A stretch of 64,000 bases of DNA from Rhizobium sp. R711 (GCF_002211365.1 NZ_LOKZ01000001.1:1-64000); one strand, 5' to 3'. Positions 27,300 through 36,224 are shown, numbered from the stretch's first letter. The notes: generated from the sequence alone by a model not told the origin. A program made the numbers and translations.

Positions 27300-28276
27300 T
27301 ATCTGCAATCTCGACGCAAGCGCCGCCGACGCGGGCCAGGCACGTGCTGTGTGTCGGAGCTGCCGTCTTCGACACCCTCTTCAGGGTCCGTGTGATGCCA
27401 ACCGGGCAAGGCAAAGTCCTTCCGTACGATATGCAGCAGATTGCCGAAGGCATGGCCGCAAGCGCCGCCTTTGCGGTTGCAAGGCTTGGCGGCAAGGCGA
27501 GCCTCTGGGGTGCTGTCGGAGACGATGAGACCGGGGAGCGCATTGTCGCTGATCTCGCTGGAAGCGGCATCGACATCCTTGGCGTACACCGCGTGGCCGG
27601 TGCCCGCTCGGCCGTGTCGACCATCCTGATCGACGACGACGGCGAGCGCCTGATCATCCCCTTTTACGATCCACGCCTGCATCAGGCTGTCTATCCGGTT
27701 ACGGCTGACGATGTTGCGGCGTTCGATGCTGTTCTGGTTGACGTTCGTTGGCCGGAGCTTGCATTACAGGCGCTGCTTGCCGCCAACAAAGCCGGTATAC
27801 CCGCCGTCCTCGATGGTGACGTGGCGTCCGACGGGGTGATCGAAAGGCTGGCGCCGGCCGCAACCCACATTGTTTTTTCCCAGCCGGCCGCCGAATGTCT
27901 TGCCGGCACACCAGACCCGGTATTAATCGTTCGCCGACTCAAGCAACGCTTCAGCCACGCCTTTGTCAGCGCAACGTTCGGGAATAGAGGCTGTTACTGG
28001 TTCAATGACGAGCGTGCCTGCGTCTGCCACCTCGAAGCACCACGGATTGCGGCGATCGACACCCTCGCCGCAGGCGATATCTTTCACGGAACCTTCGCAC
28101 TTATGCTTTGCGAAGGTATGGCGATTGAAGATGTGATGCGCTCGGCCTCGATGGCAGCGGCCATTAAGTGCCTGACATTTGGTGGGCGCATGGGGGCGCC
28201 TGATGGAGCCGAGCTTGATGATGCTCTTAGGAATTGGCCGGCCCGAGCCGTCGACATTACATGCTGCTCGAAATAG
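27296..28276 (+). CDS. PfkB-family sugar kinase
   Basis: A protein of 326 residues from a GTG that overlaps the permease stop. Family landmarks are the N-terminal VLCVGAAVFDTLF, the glycine pair region GGKASLWGAVGDDETGERI and the C-terminal catalytic DTLAAGDIFHGTF with the base aspartate. The stretch VLVDVRWPE plus VLDGDV and the lysine in MPTGQGKV resemble sulfofructose kinase YihV, where, as I recall, Lys27 and Arg138 bind the sulfonate. Here these would be Lys40 and Arg151, while the third residue (Asn109 in YihV) is proline. It probably phosphorylates the imported sugar or its keto derivative; a sulfosugar is only one possibility. Confidence 0.82.
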   Translation: MISAISTQAPPTRARHVLCVGAAVFDTLFRVRVMPTGQGKVLPYDMQQIAEGMAASAAFAVARLGGKASLWGAVGDDETGERIVADLAGSGIDILGVHRVAGARSAVSTILIDDDGERLIIPFYDPRLHQAVYPVTADDVAAFDAVLVDVRWPELALQALLAANKAGIPAVLDGDVASDGVIERLAPAATHIVFSQPAAECLAGTPDPVLIVRRLKQRFSHAFVSATFGNRGCYWFNDERACVCHLEAPRIAAIDTLAAGDIFHGTFALMLCEGMAIEDVMRSASMAAAIKCLTFGGRMGAPDGAELDDALRNWPARAVDITCCSK

Positions 28277-28552
28277 CAGCCACATCGCATTGATATTGCA
28301 TAGAATAGAATGAAAACAGGCTTCCCCGTTTTTCATCATCTGCTTGTGCCTGAATGAAATGCAAAGGACCGCTGCGGCGCGAAGCGGCAGTTTTGGCGAT
28401 TTTGTTGCCTCCTCGCGATTGTGGGCCAGCGCCGTGCATGTCCGCCAAAGGAGTGGAATGTCGTCCCGCCATCAGCAGCGGCAGATACTTGCGATTGTGT
28501 ATTGCAAAAATATTACCAATGCGCGAATATTCTCGTCAGCTTGGTTTTGGGG

Positions 28553-28810
28553 ATGCGACTTGCCATGGAGATATGGAAGCCGCCGGTCATTATCATCGGC
28601 ACAGGAAGCGCTGTCATGTTGACAATCACCGACAGCCGGGCGGCGATGGACTTCCTGTTGATGCGCTGCCCGGGCAAATTAAGCCTTGCCTACCAAACCG
28701 CTATCTACGTCTGCGGTCGTTCGATTGCCGACCAGAAGGAGACCGCAGCCGCTCAAGAGGCCTTTCTCGCCGTCCTGTCGGATTCTGAGATCGCCTTCGA
28801 TTTCCTGTAG
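28553..28810 (+). CDS. DUF982 protein
   Basis: A protein of about 85 residues of the DUF982 family, common as multiple paralogues in rhizobia and of unknown function. The pattern W-x-x-P-V (MEIWKPPVIIIGTGSAVML) followed by AAMDFLLMRCPGKLSLAYQT and a late alanine/phenylalanine-rich helix is typical. An alternative start is the ATG at 28565. It faces the diguanylate cyclase gene tail to tail. Confidence 0.7.
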   Translation: MRLAMEIWKPPVIIIGTGSAVMLTITDSRAAMDFLLMRCPGKLSLAYQTAIYVCGRSIADQKETAAAQEAFLAVLSDSEIAFDFL

Positions 28811-28907
28811 TAGGAGATGGGCCACTGCGACTTTCGGTCGGACAATGCCGGATTGAATTGCCAGCGTCTCGACCGCAAGAAGGACGTAGCAGCACGCCGG
28901 ATTGTCA

Positions 28908-30263
28908 TTACCCAGTCGCCCTGCCCACACCCATCATCGGGCGGTCGACCTCGGCCCGATTGCGGCCGGATCGTTTTGCGACATAAAGTGCGCGGTCGGC
29001 CTTTTCGAGGAGGTCGCCGGAATTGCATGTCGGTGAGGTGGTAAAGGAGACGCCGACGCTGGCGGTAAAGCGCAAAATGGTACCGTCAATGCTTTGCGTT
29101 TCGAGCAACTCTATCTTCCGGCAAAGGAAGCGAGCATACTCAAATGCGTGATCGGACGAAGGCGCGTCGTAGACAACAACGAATTCCTCGCCTCCAAATC
29201 TGGATGCCAAGGCGTTCGACAGGTCAGGGATGTTCTCAAGGAGACCGGCAAGCGATTTGAGACAGCGATCGCCGGTTGGATGTCCGTGCTGGTCGTTGAT
29301 CGATTTGAAATGGTCGATATCGATCAGCAGAACGGCTGTTCCCCATTCGGCCGATGATCTCTGGATCGCCGCGGCCAGGAATTTCTCGAACATCCGGCGA
29401 TTGGCCAGTCCCGTTAAGGGGTCCTTCTCGGCGAGAGCCTGCAATACCATATTCGTGCGACGCAATTCGCTGGCGGTCTTCCCGTAGGAGACGATTGCAT
29501 CCCCAATGAGTGCCAACTCCTTAAGCCTTGGCTTGCTCTGTGGCGGTTCAAGGGCTTCGTCCTTTTCGATCCGGTGAAGGTTGCGGATGGCCGCCCCGAT
29601 TGGTTCTGCAAGGTGTCGGCGCGCCAGTAACAGGAAAACCGGTACGAACAAGGCGGGAATGATGAGCACGATGATCACAAGATAGCGAACAGCCACGGCA
29701 CTCCGTTGAATGCCTCCGGCGATGTCGTCTGCCACAAGAGCGGAGTTCCCACTGACCTCCTTGCTCATCGTTTCAAGAATGCGCATCGCCTCTTCATATG
29801 CGACGAGACCTGCGGTCGATTTCCCTGACCCTTCCAATGCACTAACACCGGCTTGGGCGTCGGCTTCGTCGCGGTCTTTCTGACGCGTTGCGGCTATGGT
29901 CTTCGCCAGTGAGGCCACTTTGCGGGATCCAATGGTCAGGGTGCTTGAACCATCGAAACCGAAACCCTGGGCAAGTGCCTGGATTTGCAATTGAAGCTGG
30001 CGTTCCAGCCGACGGTCGTTGGCGAGGAAAACGGCGCGCACAAGAGACGACATCCGTTCAACTTTGACGGCATTTCGCGTCTGCGACAGGATCAAAGGGA
30101 TCTGCGTCTCGCGGGTTGCAATAGCGTCTTGCTCGATGCGGGTCAAAAACAGGCCTGCGGCCGCCGCCGCAAGCACCGAGTAAACGACCGCAATCAGGAG
30201 GAAGATGCGCCCGACAAATCGGAGCGGAACCCCACGAACTGTCGGTGATCGAGTATCGGTCAA
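28908..30263 (-). CDS. Membrane diguanylate cyclase with periplasmic sensor domain
   Basis: A protein of 451 residues. Two membrane helices (about 18-40 and 193-214) enclose a periplasmic, mostly helical region of about 150 residues. A short HAMP-like linker (EPIGAAIRNLHRIEKDEALE) leads to a GGDEF domain: DPLTGLANRRMF at about 281 and the active motif GGEEF at 357-361, so it should make c-di-GMP. No RxxD inhibition site lies before GGEEF, suggesting no product feedback. The start is TTG; no better start exists upstream of the first helix. It begins 9 bases after the stop of the binding-protein gene, so the two form an operon. Confidence 0.85.
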   Translation of the reverse strand: MTDTRSPTVRGVPLRFVGRIFLLIAVVYSVLAAAAAGLFLTRIEQDAIATRETQIPLILSQTRNAVKVERMSSLVRAVFLANDRRLERQLQLQIQALAQGFGFDGSSTLTIGSRKVASLAKTIAATRQKDRDEADAQAGVSALEGSGKSTAGLVAYEEAMRILETMSKEVSGNSALVADDIAGGIQRSAVAVRYLVIIVLIIPALFVPVFLLLARRHLAEPIGAAIRNLHRIEKDEALEPPQSKPRLKELALIGDAIVSYGKTASELRRTNMVLQALAEKDPLTGLANRRMFEKFLAAAIQRSSAEWGTAVLLIDIDHFKSINDQHGHPTGDRCLKSLAGLLENIPDLSNALASRFGGEEFVVVYDAPSSDHAFEYARFLCRKIELLETQSIDGTILRFTASVGVSFTTSPTCNSGDLLEKADRALYVAKRSGRNRAEVDRPMMGVGRATG

Positions 30264-30272
30264 TTGGCCGCC

Positions 30273-31028
30273 CTAATAGATGTTAAAAGGAAAATATTGA
30301 TCGTTGATCCTGTCATAGACGCCATTCAGTTTGATTTGCTTTAGCGCCTCGTTCACGCGAGCGATGAGTGCAATATTGCCTTTTTGCGCGGTGATATGAG
30401 CGGAGCTCTGCAGGAATTCGCTGGAAATCGGATCTCCGATATAGCCATATGTGGAACCCGTGGGGGTTTCCATAAAGCTCAACAGCTCGATGGCGTCACC
30501 GATCAACAAGTCGGCTTTGTTTTCTTCAAGCAGTTTCTGTGCCGACGGCTGATCCTTTGCCAGGACTGTGGTGCTGTCTTTGTAGGCCTTCTTTGCATAG
30601 TCGGCCTGAACCGTTCCGTCCGCAGCAGCAATCCGGGCACCTGCAAGAGCGGCGGGTGAACTGTCCGTGAATTTCTCAGCGTCACCGATCAAGACCGAGT
30701 GCGAGCGGTAGTATGGCGCGGAGAATTCGACGCGGGCGGCACGCTCCTTGGTATATGCCATGCTGGCGATGATCAGATCATACTGGTTGGATTCCAAGCC
30801 ATCGATAATCCTGGACCACTCCACGGCCTGGAAACTGCAGTCAGCATCCAGTTGCTTGCAAAGTGCTTTTGCGATGTCGACGTCAAAGCCTTTCAGGACA
30901 CCGTTTCCATCAACAAAATTGAATGGTGGGTAGGCGCCTTCCGTAGCGATCCGGAGGCGCTCGGCAGGGTAGGCGCACGAAATGCCAGCAAGCAGAAGAC
31001 CGAGGGCCAGAACCGCGATTCGCATCAT
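30273..31028 (-). CDS. Periplasmic amino-acid-type solute-binding protein
   Basis: A protein of 251 residues of the polar-amino-acid binding family (SBP_bac_3), like HisJ/ArtI. It has a signal peptide (AVLALGLLLAGISCAYPA) and family motifs LRIATEGAYPPFNFVD, GFDVDIAKALCKQLDADC, NQYDLIIASMAYTKERAARV and AALAGARIAAADGT. The arginine in the TKERA segment normally holds the ligand carboxylate. No permease or ATPase is near; the only partner is the diguanylate cyclase just downstream. It therefore probably works as a sensor subunit rather than for uptake. The start at 31028 has GGAG at good spacing; the ATG at 31040 does not. Confidence 0.85.
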   Translation of the reverse strand: MMRIAVLALGLLLAGISCAYPAERLRIATEGAYPPFNFVDGNGVLKGFDVDIAKALCKQLDADCSFQAVEWSRIIDGLESNQYDLIIASMAYTKERAARVEFSAPYYRSHSVLIGDAEKFTDSSPAALAGARIAAADGTVQADYAKKAYKDSTTVLAKDQPSAQKLLEENKADLLIGDAIELLSFMETPTGSTYGYIGDPISSEFLQSSAHITAQKGNIALIARVNEALKQIKLNGVYDRINDQYFPFNIY

Positions 31029-31810
31029 ATGGATCTCCATTTGCAGCGACTATAGTCTGAAAAGACTAAGGAAATCCTGAAATGGCCGCTCAAACTCGAC
31101 CGGATGAAGCCGTGACAAAGCTGAGGATGCGCTCCTGAGATCATCTGCCTTCGCGGATTCGTGACAAGGTCCCCCTCGCCGCTTGGGAATGGCAACCAGG
31201 GCCGTCCTGCGAAGGGATTGGCGCTCGTCAGACCTGCAGGGCTGATGCACTAGAAATGCGGATACAAGGGCGCTCGGCCGATGGTGAAGCAGCGCCTGTC
31301 GTGGCAATTGCGGCAGACGATCAGGCGCCTTACCCAGTCTATCTCTTCTGACAAGCGACGGACATCTCGATCGTGAGCTCGTGCACTGAACCGTCAGCCG
31401 CCTTGCAGACCACAACCGCGCTATCTGCTTCCCAGGGGTCTGGGAGGCAGAATGAATGTCAGGGCAAGAAGATTCCGAGACCTTTTCCACCGCGTCGCGA
31501 TGGGTGGCGATGATCAGCTTGAGCGGCGCGCCACACACGCGTTTGCCTCCACCAATGAGAATTGATCGGACCTCTCGTTATGCTCTCCTGCATTCCCGCA
31601 CCCTGCAGTTGGGCTCGCATAACAGTTTCGAGAAAGCACCGCGGATGAGAACGTTGCCGATCTCAAAGGCCAGGTCCACGCGATGTTGGATTGGAGGCAT
31701 TCATGATGGAAAGGAGCACTACGCGAAATAAAACGCGAAATAAAATCAACCCTAAAGCGAAGAATGAAGGCGTATAGCGCTTCCGTCTACTTATCCGTTT
31801 AGGTGATCTT

Positions 31811-31866
31811 GGTGGCAAGAACAAACGACGAAACCACGTCAAAAGCTGTGGTTCAAACCTGCCACC
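31811..31866. repeat. Nested inverted repeat of 56 bases
   Basis: The outer arms GGTGGCA (31811-31817) and TGCCACC (31860-31866) pair perfectly, and the inner arms AACCAC (31832-31837) and GTGGTT (31848-31853) also pair perfectly. The layout is symmetric enough to fold as RNA, but it is too short for a tRNA and has no anticodon arm. The role is unknown. Confidence 0.5.
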
Positions 31867-32079
31867 ATTCTCCTTTAATTTTGACGGGTTGACCCCGGAG
31901 CCGAACCCCAGCCCCTCCGTGGGTCAATGGGGGCGTGCGGTTGGGGGCTATGGCGAATTTACTCTACCGCGCGCTCCCCCCCCTGCGAAGTACCTTGGGC
32001 CGAGAACGGAACAAAATAACGCCATCGATCATTTATCCAGTGCCTTGGGAGCCGAAACCCTCAAGGCCAATGCTCTTTG

Positions 32080-32108
32080 CCCCGCAACCGCGACTGCGGG
32101 GGCTTTTT
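32080..32108 (+). terminator. Terminator-like hairpin
   Basis: Stem CCCCGCA / TGCGGGG (32080-32086 and 32095-32101), eight-base loop, followed by GCTTTTT. No gene is called just upstream on this strand, so it may end an unrecognised small RNA or a lost gene. Confidence 0.55.
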
Positions 32109-32502
32109 ACGCGGGCTGCCAGAGGCGACAAGCGGCTTCGCGCGATGCAAGGCAGGTCCGTACGCTCTAGATTGTTGAAAAGAAAACGCACGCGAAGAGC
32201 GCGCACCAGCTTGGCGGCTACGCAGCATCAATGGACACCGTGCCAAGCTCGCGTTCGCCTTCCTTGTGTTGCCGGTGCCCTTTTTTGCAACGCATGTAGG
32301 GACTGAACTCGTTACTGGCGATGTCCCCTCGACAGTGTCGTCGAATGATGTCCTCAACCCTTCTGCCCCGCCGACACTGTACTGAGTGATCCCTCGCATC
32401 AGCCGAAAGATCCCTTTGACATCAGTCGCGAGCTCCTGCGCTGCGATGTTCATTTTATGGATGACAGCCGCGCGCTTCTCTGCGACAAGAGCCGACGAGA
32501 GA

Positions 32503-32575
32503 CAGGGGCGCCTTCCTAACGGTCGGCTGAGAAGCACCCTTTGAACCTGAACCGGATAATGCCGGCGGAGGGAGT
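32503..32575 (+). promoter_or_regulatory. TPP riboswitch (THI element)
   Basis: The conserved core is unmistakable: GGGGCGCC for the first stem, GGCTGAGA for the pyrimidine-sensing part, then ACCCTTTGAACCTGA, GGATAATGCCGGCG and closing AGGGA. It sits about 67 bases before thiM and should shut off the operon when thiamin diphosphate is abundant. Confidence 0.95.
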
Positions 32576-32610
32576 CGCTCGGGACTTTTCGCTTCCTGCG
32601 TTCGTCCCCC

Positions 32611-32638
32611 GCGCCCTTTCTCCCCGATCGAAAGGCGC
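32611..32638 (+). promoter_or_regulatory. Hairpin hiding the thiM ribosome binding site
   Basis: GCGCCCTTTC (32611-32620) can pair with GAAAGGCGC (32630-32638), one base bulged. The right arm contains the AAAGG ribosome binding site of thiM, whose ATG is at 32642. This is a plausible expression platform acting on translation start; pairing was judged by eye. Confidence 0.6.
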
Positions 32639-32641
32639 ACG

Positions 32642-33445
32642 ATGCTTGACCAAGCCTCACCGGGAATGTTGCTTTGCGAATTGCGCAAGCAACCGCCGCT
32701 CGTCCACTGCATCACCAACTTCGTTGCCATGAACATCGCAGCCAACGTGCTTCTGGCGACTGGGGCTTCTCCCGCCATGGTGCATGCCGAAGAAGAGGCT
32801 GGCGAATCCGCCGCGCTCGCCGGCGCCCTGACGATCAACATCGGTACGCTGTCATCGGGCTGGCTGCGGGGTATGGAGGCGGCTGCCATTGCAGCCGCTC
32901 AGTCTGGCAAGCCATGGGTTCTCGATCCAGTGGCCCACTATGCTACCGGCTTTCGTCGTACAGCCGTGGATCGGCTGTTGGAGCTTGGTCCTGCCGTCAT
33001 CCGCGGCAATGCCTCGGAGATCATTGCGCTTGCCGGTGGTGCAAGCCGCGGTCAGGGCGTCGACAGCCGTGATGGTGTCGACCAGGCCGAGGAATCCGCT
33101 CGGCTGCTCGCTCGGGCACATCGAACGACGGTCGCAGTGACCGGCATCGTTGATTTCGTCACTGACGGCGAACGGGCGGCACGCATCGAGGGCGGCTCGG
33201 CATTGATGCCCCAGGTGACCGCGCTCGGCTGCTCGCTGACCTGCCTGGTGGGAGCTTTTGCCGCGATTAGCCCGCGCGCGCCTTTCGAGGCGGCGGTTGC
33301 GGCCCTTGCGACCTTTGCCGTTGCCGGCGAGTTGGCAGCCAACAGGGCGCACGGCCCGGGCTCGTTTTCACCAGCTTTCCTCGACGCGCTGACAGCGCTC
33401 GACGCCTCGCGTCTCGATCGCGATGCCAGGGTGTATGCCGCATGA
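32642..33445 (+). CDS. thiM: Hydroxyethylthiazole kinase
   Basis: A protein of 267 residues that phosphorylates 4-methyl-5-hydroxyethylthiazole for thiamin salvage. Landmarks are the N-terminal PPLVHCITNFVAMNIAANVL, the substrate loop ATGASPAMVHAEEE, NIGTLSSGWLRGMEAA, VLDPVAHYATGFR and the ATP-site VTGIVDFVTDG plus VTALGCSLTCLVGAF, where the catalytic cysteine normally sits. It is the first gene of thiMED and overlaps thiE (ATGA). It is controlled by the riboswitch upstream. Confidence 0.95.
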   Translation: MLDQASPGMLLCELRKQPPLVHCITNFVAMNIAANVLLATGASPAMVHAEEEAGESAALAGALTINIGTLSSGWLRGMEAAAIAAAQSGKPWVLDPVAHYATGFRRTAVDRLLELGPAVIRGNASEIIALAGGASRGQGVDSRDGVDQAEESARLLARAHRTTVAVTGIVDFVTDGERAARIEGGSALMPQVTALGCSLTCLVGAFAAISPRAPFEAAVAALATFAVAGELAANRAHGPGSFSPAFLDALTALDASRLDRDARVYAA

Positions 33446-34077
33446 AGCATCTCGATCTATCTCTCTATCTTATCCTCGATCCCGATCTTTGCGCCGCCTT
33501 CGGGATGGTGGAGACCGCACGTGCAGCGGTCGCCGCCGGGGCGAAAATAGTGCAGTTGCGCGACAAGCGTGCGGATACCGTCCGAATGATCGAGACTGGA
33601 CGGGCGCTTAAGGCGACTTTGTCTGGCAGCGGCGTGCAACTTATCGTCAACGACGACGTCGAGGCGGCGATCGCAATCGGTGCCGACGGCCTGCATGTCG
33701 GACAGGACGACATCGATGCTCCGACTGCCCGGTTACGGATTGGGTCGGACATGATCCTCGGGCTCTCGGTCGAGACCGAGGCGCTGGCCTCGGCGGTCGA
33801 TCCTGAAATCGTAGACTATGCCGGGATCGGTCCGGTATTTGCGACGCCGACAAAGGCAGACCACAAGACGCCGATCGGTTTTGCCGGGCTTGCTCGCCTG
33901 GTGCGGATCTGTCCTGTTGCCGCAGTTGCCATTGGCGGCCTGAAGGCGGCCCATGTCGGCGATGTTTTGGCGGCCGGCGCTGACGGTCTTGCCGTCGCCT
34001 CGGCGATCTGCGGCACGCCTGATCCTGAGGCTGCCACCCGCGACATCGCAAAGAAAATCAAAGAGTTTTACCGATGA
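33442..34077 (+). CDS. thiE: Thiamin-phosphate synthase
   Basis: A protein of 211 residues that joins HMP diphosphate to thiazole phosphate. A TIM barrel with the diagnostic segments KIVQLRDKRAD, LIVNDDVEAAIAIGADGLHV followed by GQDD, YAGIGPVFATPTKADHKT and VAIGGLKAAHVGDVLAAGAD. The start overlaps the thiM stop by four bases and its own stop overlaps thiD, so translation is coupled. Confidence 0.95.
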   Translation: MKHLDLSLYLILDPDLCAAFGMVETARAAVAAGAKIVQLRDKRADTVRMIETGRALKATLSGSGVQLIVNDDVEAAIAIGADGLHVGQDDIDAPTARLRIGSDMILGLSVETEALASAVDPEIVDYAGIGPVFATPTKADHKTPIGFAGLARLVRICPVAAVAIGGLKAAHVGDVLAAGADGLAVASAICGTPDPEAATRDIAKKIKEFYR

Positions 34078-34904
34078 TCCGCAATGTTCTTTCCATTGCC
34101 GGTTCCGATCCCTCGGGTGGCGCCGGAATCCAGGCTGACTTGAAGACGTTCTCCGCCCGCGGCGTCTATGGCATGGCGGTGCTAACGGCGCTAACGGCTC
34201 AAAACACGCAGGGTGTGTCCAGTGTCCATCTGCTTGACGCCGCCTTCGTTGCCGACCAGATCAGAGCGGTCTTTGCCGATGTGCGCGTTGATGCGATCAA
34301 AATCGGCATGATCGCCAACGCGCAGATTGCCGATGCCGTGGCCGATACGATCGAACCTCACAAGGGTATACCGATCGTCCTTGATCCCGTGATGATTGCC
34401 AAGGGTGGAGCTGCCCTCCTCGATCCGTCCGCGGTCGAGGTCCTTGTCCGGCGCCTGCTGCCACTTTCGACACTCGTCACGCCGAACCTGCCAGAAGCCG
34501 CGGCACTCCTTTATGGAACGGCGGCTGAGACGCGCGCGGAAATGGCTGATCAGGCGCAAAGCCTGCATGGCCTCGGGCCGGATGCCGTGCTGGTCAAAGG
34601 TGGCCATCTGCCCGGCGATGAAAGCCCGGATGTCCTGGCGACAGCGGCAGGGTTGACCTGGTTCGAGGGGACGCGGATACCAACGGCGAACACGCATGGC
34701 ACCGGCTGCACACTGTCAAGCGCGATTGCCGCCGAACTTGCAAAGGGCGCCGCGCTGGCCAAGGCTGTGGCGGATGCGAAGGCCTACCTTGCCGAGGCCG
34801 TGAAACAGGCCAGCACGCTGAATGTCGGCTCCGGTCATGGTCCCGTCCAGCATTTTCATGAATTTTGGCGCATGGCACCGCGCGAAACCGGGAAACGGGA
34901 GTAA
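34074..34904 (+). CDS. thiD: HMP / HMP-phosphate kinase
   Basis: A protein of 276 residues that phosphorylates hydroxymethylpyrimidine twice. Signatures are the N-terminal LSIAGSDPSGGAGIQADLKT, AVLTALTAQNTQGV, VTPNLPEAAAL, VLVKGGHLPGDESPD and NTHGTGCTLSSAIAA with the catalytic cysteine. It is the last of the three overlapping salvage enzymes. The following 270 bases hold no second riboswitch that I can see, so the transporter may be read through from the same promoter. Confidence 0.95.
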   Translation: MIRNVLSIAGSDPSGGAGIQADLKTFSARGVYGMAVLTALTAQNTQGVSSVHLLDAAFVADQIRAVFADVRVDAIKIGMIANAQIADAVADTIEPHKGIPIVLDPVMIAKGGAALLDPSAVEVLVRRLLPLSTLVTPNLPEAAALLYGTAAETRAEMADQAQSLHGLGPDAVLVKGGHLPGDESPDVLATAAGLTWFEGTRIPTANTHGTGCTLSSAIAAELAKGAALAKAVADAKAYLAEAVKQASTLNVGSGHGPVQHFHEFWRMAPRETGKRE

Positions 34905-35173
34905 CAATCAACGGAGGGGCGCTGTATGTCGCCGCCCGCCGCCGGATCGGGCTTTTCAGAAACTTTGATCGGCCCCCCGTTGCAGAGCCGATGATGCGTC
35001 TGCACAGTCGCGCTTTTTACGGACACTGAACCTCTTGATCAAGCCTGCTCCAAAGATATTGCCGCGTTGAAAGCTGACTGAAAGCTCGGGCTGCTAAATC
35101 CTTTTCCCACGCACCGGGGAATATGCGTTTGGAGAGCGTTGCGCCGGTGCCATACGCAAATAGGGAGGAATTC

Positions 35174-36190
35174 ATGCGTTTTCATCGCAGTTTCGTGCGC
35201 GCTTTTTCAATGTCTGCTCTGGCCATTGCCGGGCTTTTCGCCACTACTTCGCTTGCTGGCGCATCCGAAAAGATCACCATCATGGTCGGCGGCTATGAAA
35301 AGCAGATCTATCTGCCGGCCAAGTTGACCGAAGCACTGGGCTACTTCAAGGATGAAGGGCTCGATGTCGAATTGCTCAACGAGGCCGCTGGCGTTGACGC
35401 CGAAAACCAGCTTCTGGCCGGAGCGGTCCAGGGTGTGGTCGGCTTCTATGACCACTGCGTCGACCTTCAGGCCAAGGGCAAGTTCGTCCAGTCTGTTGTC
35501 CAGTTCAGCCAGGCGCCGGGCGAAGTCGAAGTCGTTTCCAACAAATATCCCGACGTGAAAAGCCTTGCCGAGCTCAAGGGCAAAAACCTCGGCGTGACAG
35601 GGCTTGGCTCCTCGACCAACTTCCTGACACTCTACATGGCGTCCAAGGCTGGCCTTTCCGGCGGCGACATCGTCACCGTCCCGGCCGGCGCCGGGGCAAC
35701 CTTCATCGCCGCCATGCAGCAGGACCAGATCCAGGCTGGGATGACAACCGAGCCCACCATTTCGCGTCTCGTGAAGACTGGCGACGCCCGCGTCCTCGTC
35801 GATTTGCGCACCGTCGATACGACGCGCGCAGCTCTCGGAGGCACCTATCCCGCCGCGTCGCTGTACATGGAGACGGCCTGGGTGGATGAGCACAAGGAAG
35901 AGGTGCAGAAGCTTGCCAACGCCTTCGTCAAGACCCTGAAATTCATCAATACCCATTCCGCCGCCGAGATCGCCGACAAGATGCCGAAGGATTTCTATGT
36001 CGGTGACAAGGATGGATATGTGAAGGCGCTCGAAGCGGGCAAGGGAATGTTCACGGCTGACGGCATAATGCCACAAGACGGTCCGAAGACGGTCCTTGCC
36101 GTGCTCTCTGAGTTTTCCAAGAACGTCAAGGGCAAGCAGATCGACCTCTCCAAGACCTATACGAGCGAATTCGTGAAGAACGCGAAATAG
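35174..36190 (+). CDS. ABC binding protein, NMT1/THI5-like (thiamin precursor?)
   Basis: A protein of 338 residues; the start at 35174 follows GGGAGG. It has a signal peptide (MSALAIAGLFATTSLAGA) and the SsuA/THI5-like fold: MVGGYEKQIYLPAKLTEALG, LNEAAGVDAENQLLAGAVQG, LGVTGLGSSTNFLTLYMASK. Such proteins bind HMP-type pyrimidines (ThiY), sulfonates, nitrate or taurine. The place downstream of thiMED makes a pyrimidine thiamin precursor the best guess. No tenA gene is nearby, so the substrate may be HMP itself rather than a formylated degradation product. Confidence 0.8.
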   Translation: MRFHRSFVRAFSMSALAIAGLFATTSLAGASEKITIMVGGYEKQIYLPAKLTEALGYFKDEGLDVELLNEAAGVDAENQLLAGAVQGVVGFYDHCVDLQAKGKFVQSVVQFSQAPGEVEVVSNKYPDVKSLAELKGKNLGVTGLGSSTNFLTLYMASKAGLSGGDIVTVPAGAGATFIAAMQQDQIQAGMTTEPTISRLVKTGDARVLVDLRTVDTTRAALGGTYPAASLYMETAWVDEHKEEVQKLANAFVKTLKFINTHSAAEIADKMPKDFYVGDKDGYVKALEAGKGMFTADGIMPQDGPKTVLAVLSEFSKNVKGKQIDLSKTYTSEFVKNAK

Positions 36191-36208
36191 CCAATCCTCC
36201 CGACCGCT

Positions 36209-36224
36209 CCCGCCTTCGGGCGGG
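36209..36224 (+). promoter_or_regulatory. Intercistronic hairpin after the binding-protein gene
   Basis: CCCGCC-TTCG-GGCGGG (36209-36224), a very stable tetraloop hairpin. Such structures after binding-protein genes protect the upstream message and lower the expression of the following ATPase and permease. Confidence 0.65.

Larger units (their letters stand above)
31029..32499. other. Long gene-poor region before the thi operon
   Basis: No confident gene in about 1.5 kb. A minus-strand frame ending at 31339 reads WEADSAVVVCKAADGSVHEL without a start codon and may be a decayed gene end. A tandem copy of ACGCGAAATAAA lies near 31720-31745. A nested inverted repeat (31811-31866) and a terminator-like hairpin (32080-32108) are listed separately. 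Confidence 0.4.

Noticed and set aside
31050..31538. Minus-strand ORF of 162 codons before the thi region
   Set aside because: No ribosome binding site and low-complexity arginine/serine-rich sequence; another frame in part of it looks more protein-like, so this one is probably chance.
31721..31745. Tandem ACGCGAAATAAA pair as a CRISPR or iteron start
   Set aside because: Only two copies, no spacers and no replication or cas genes.
31801..31875. tRNA-like 3' end (GTGGTTCAAACC near TGCCACC)
   Set aside because: The span between the outer arms is 56 bases, the T-arm pairs poorly and no anticodon arm can be drawn. Kept only as an inverted repeat.
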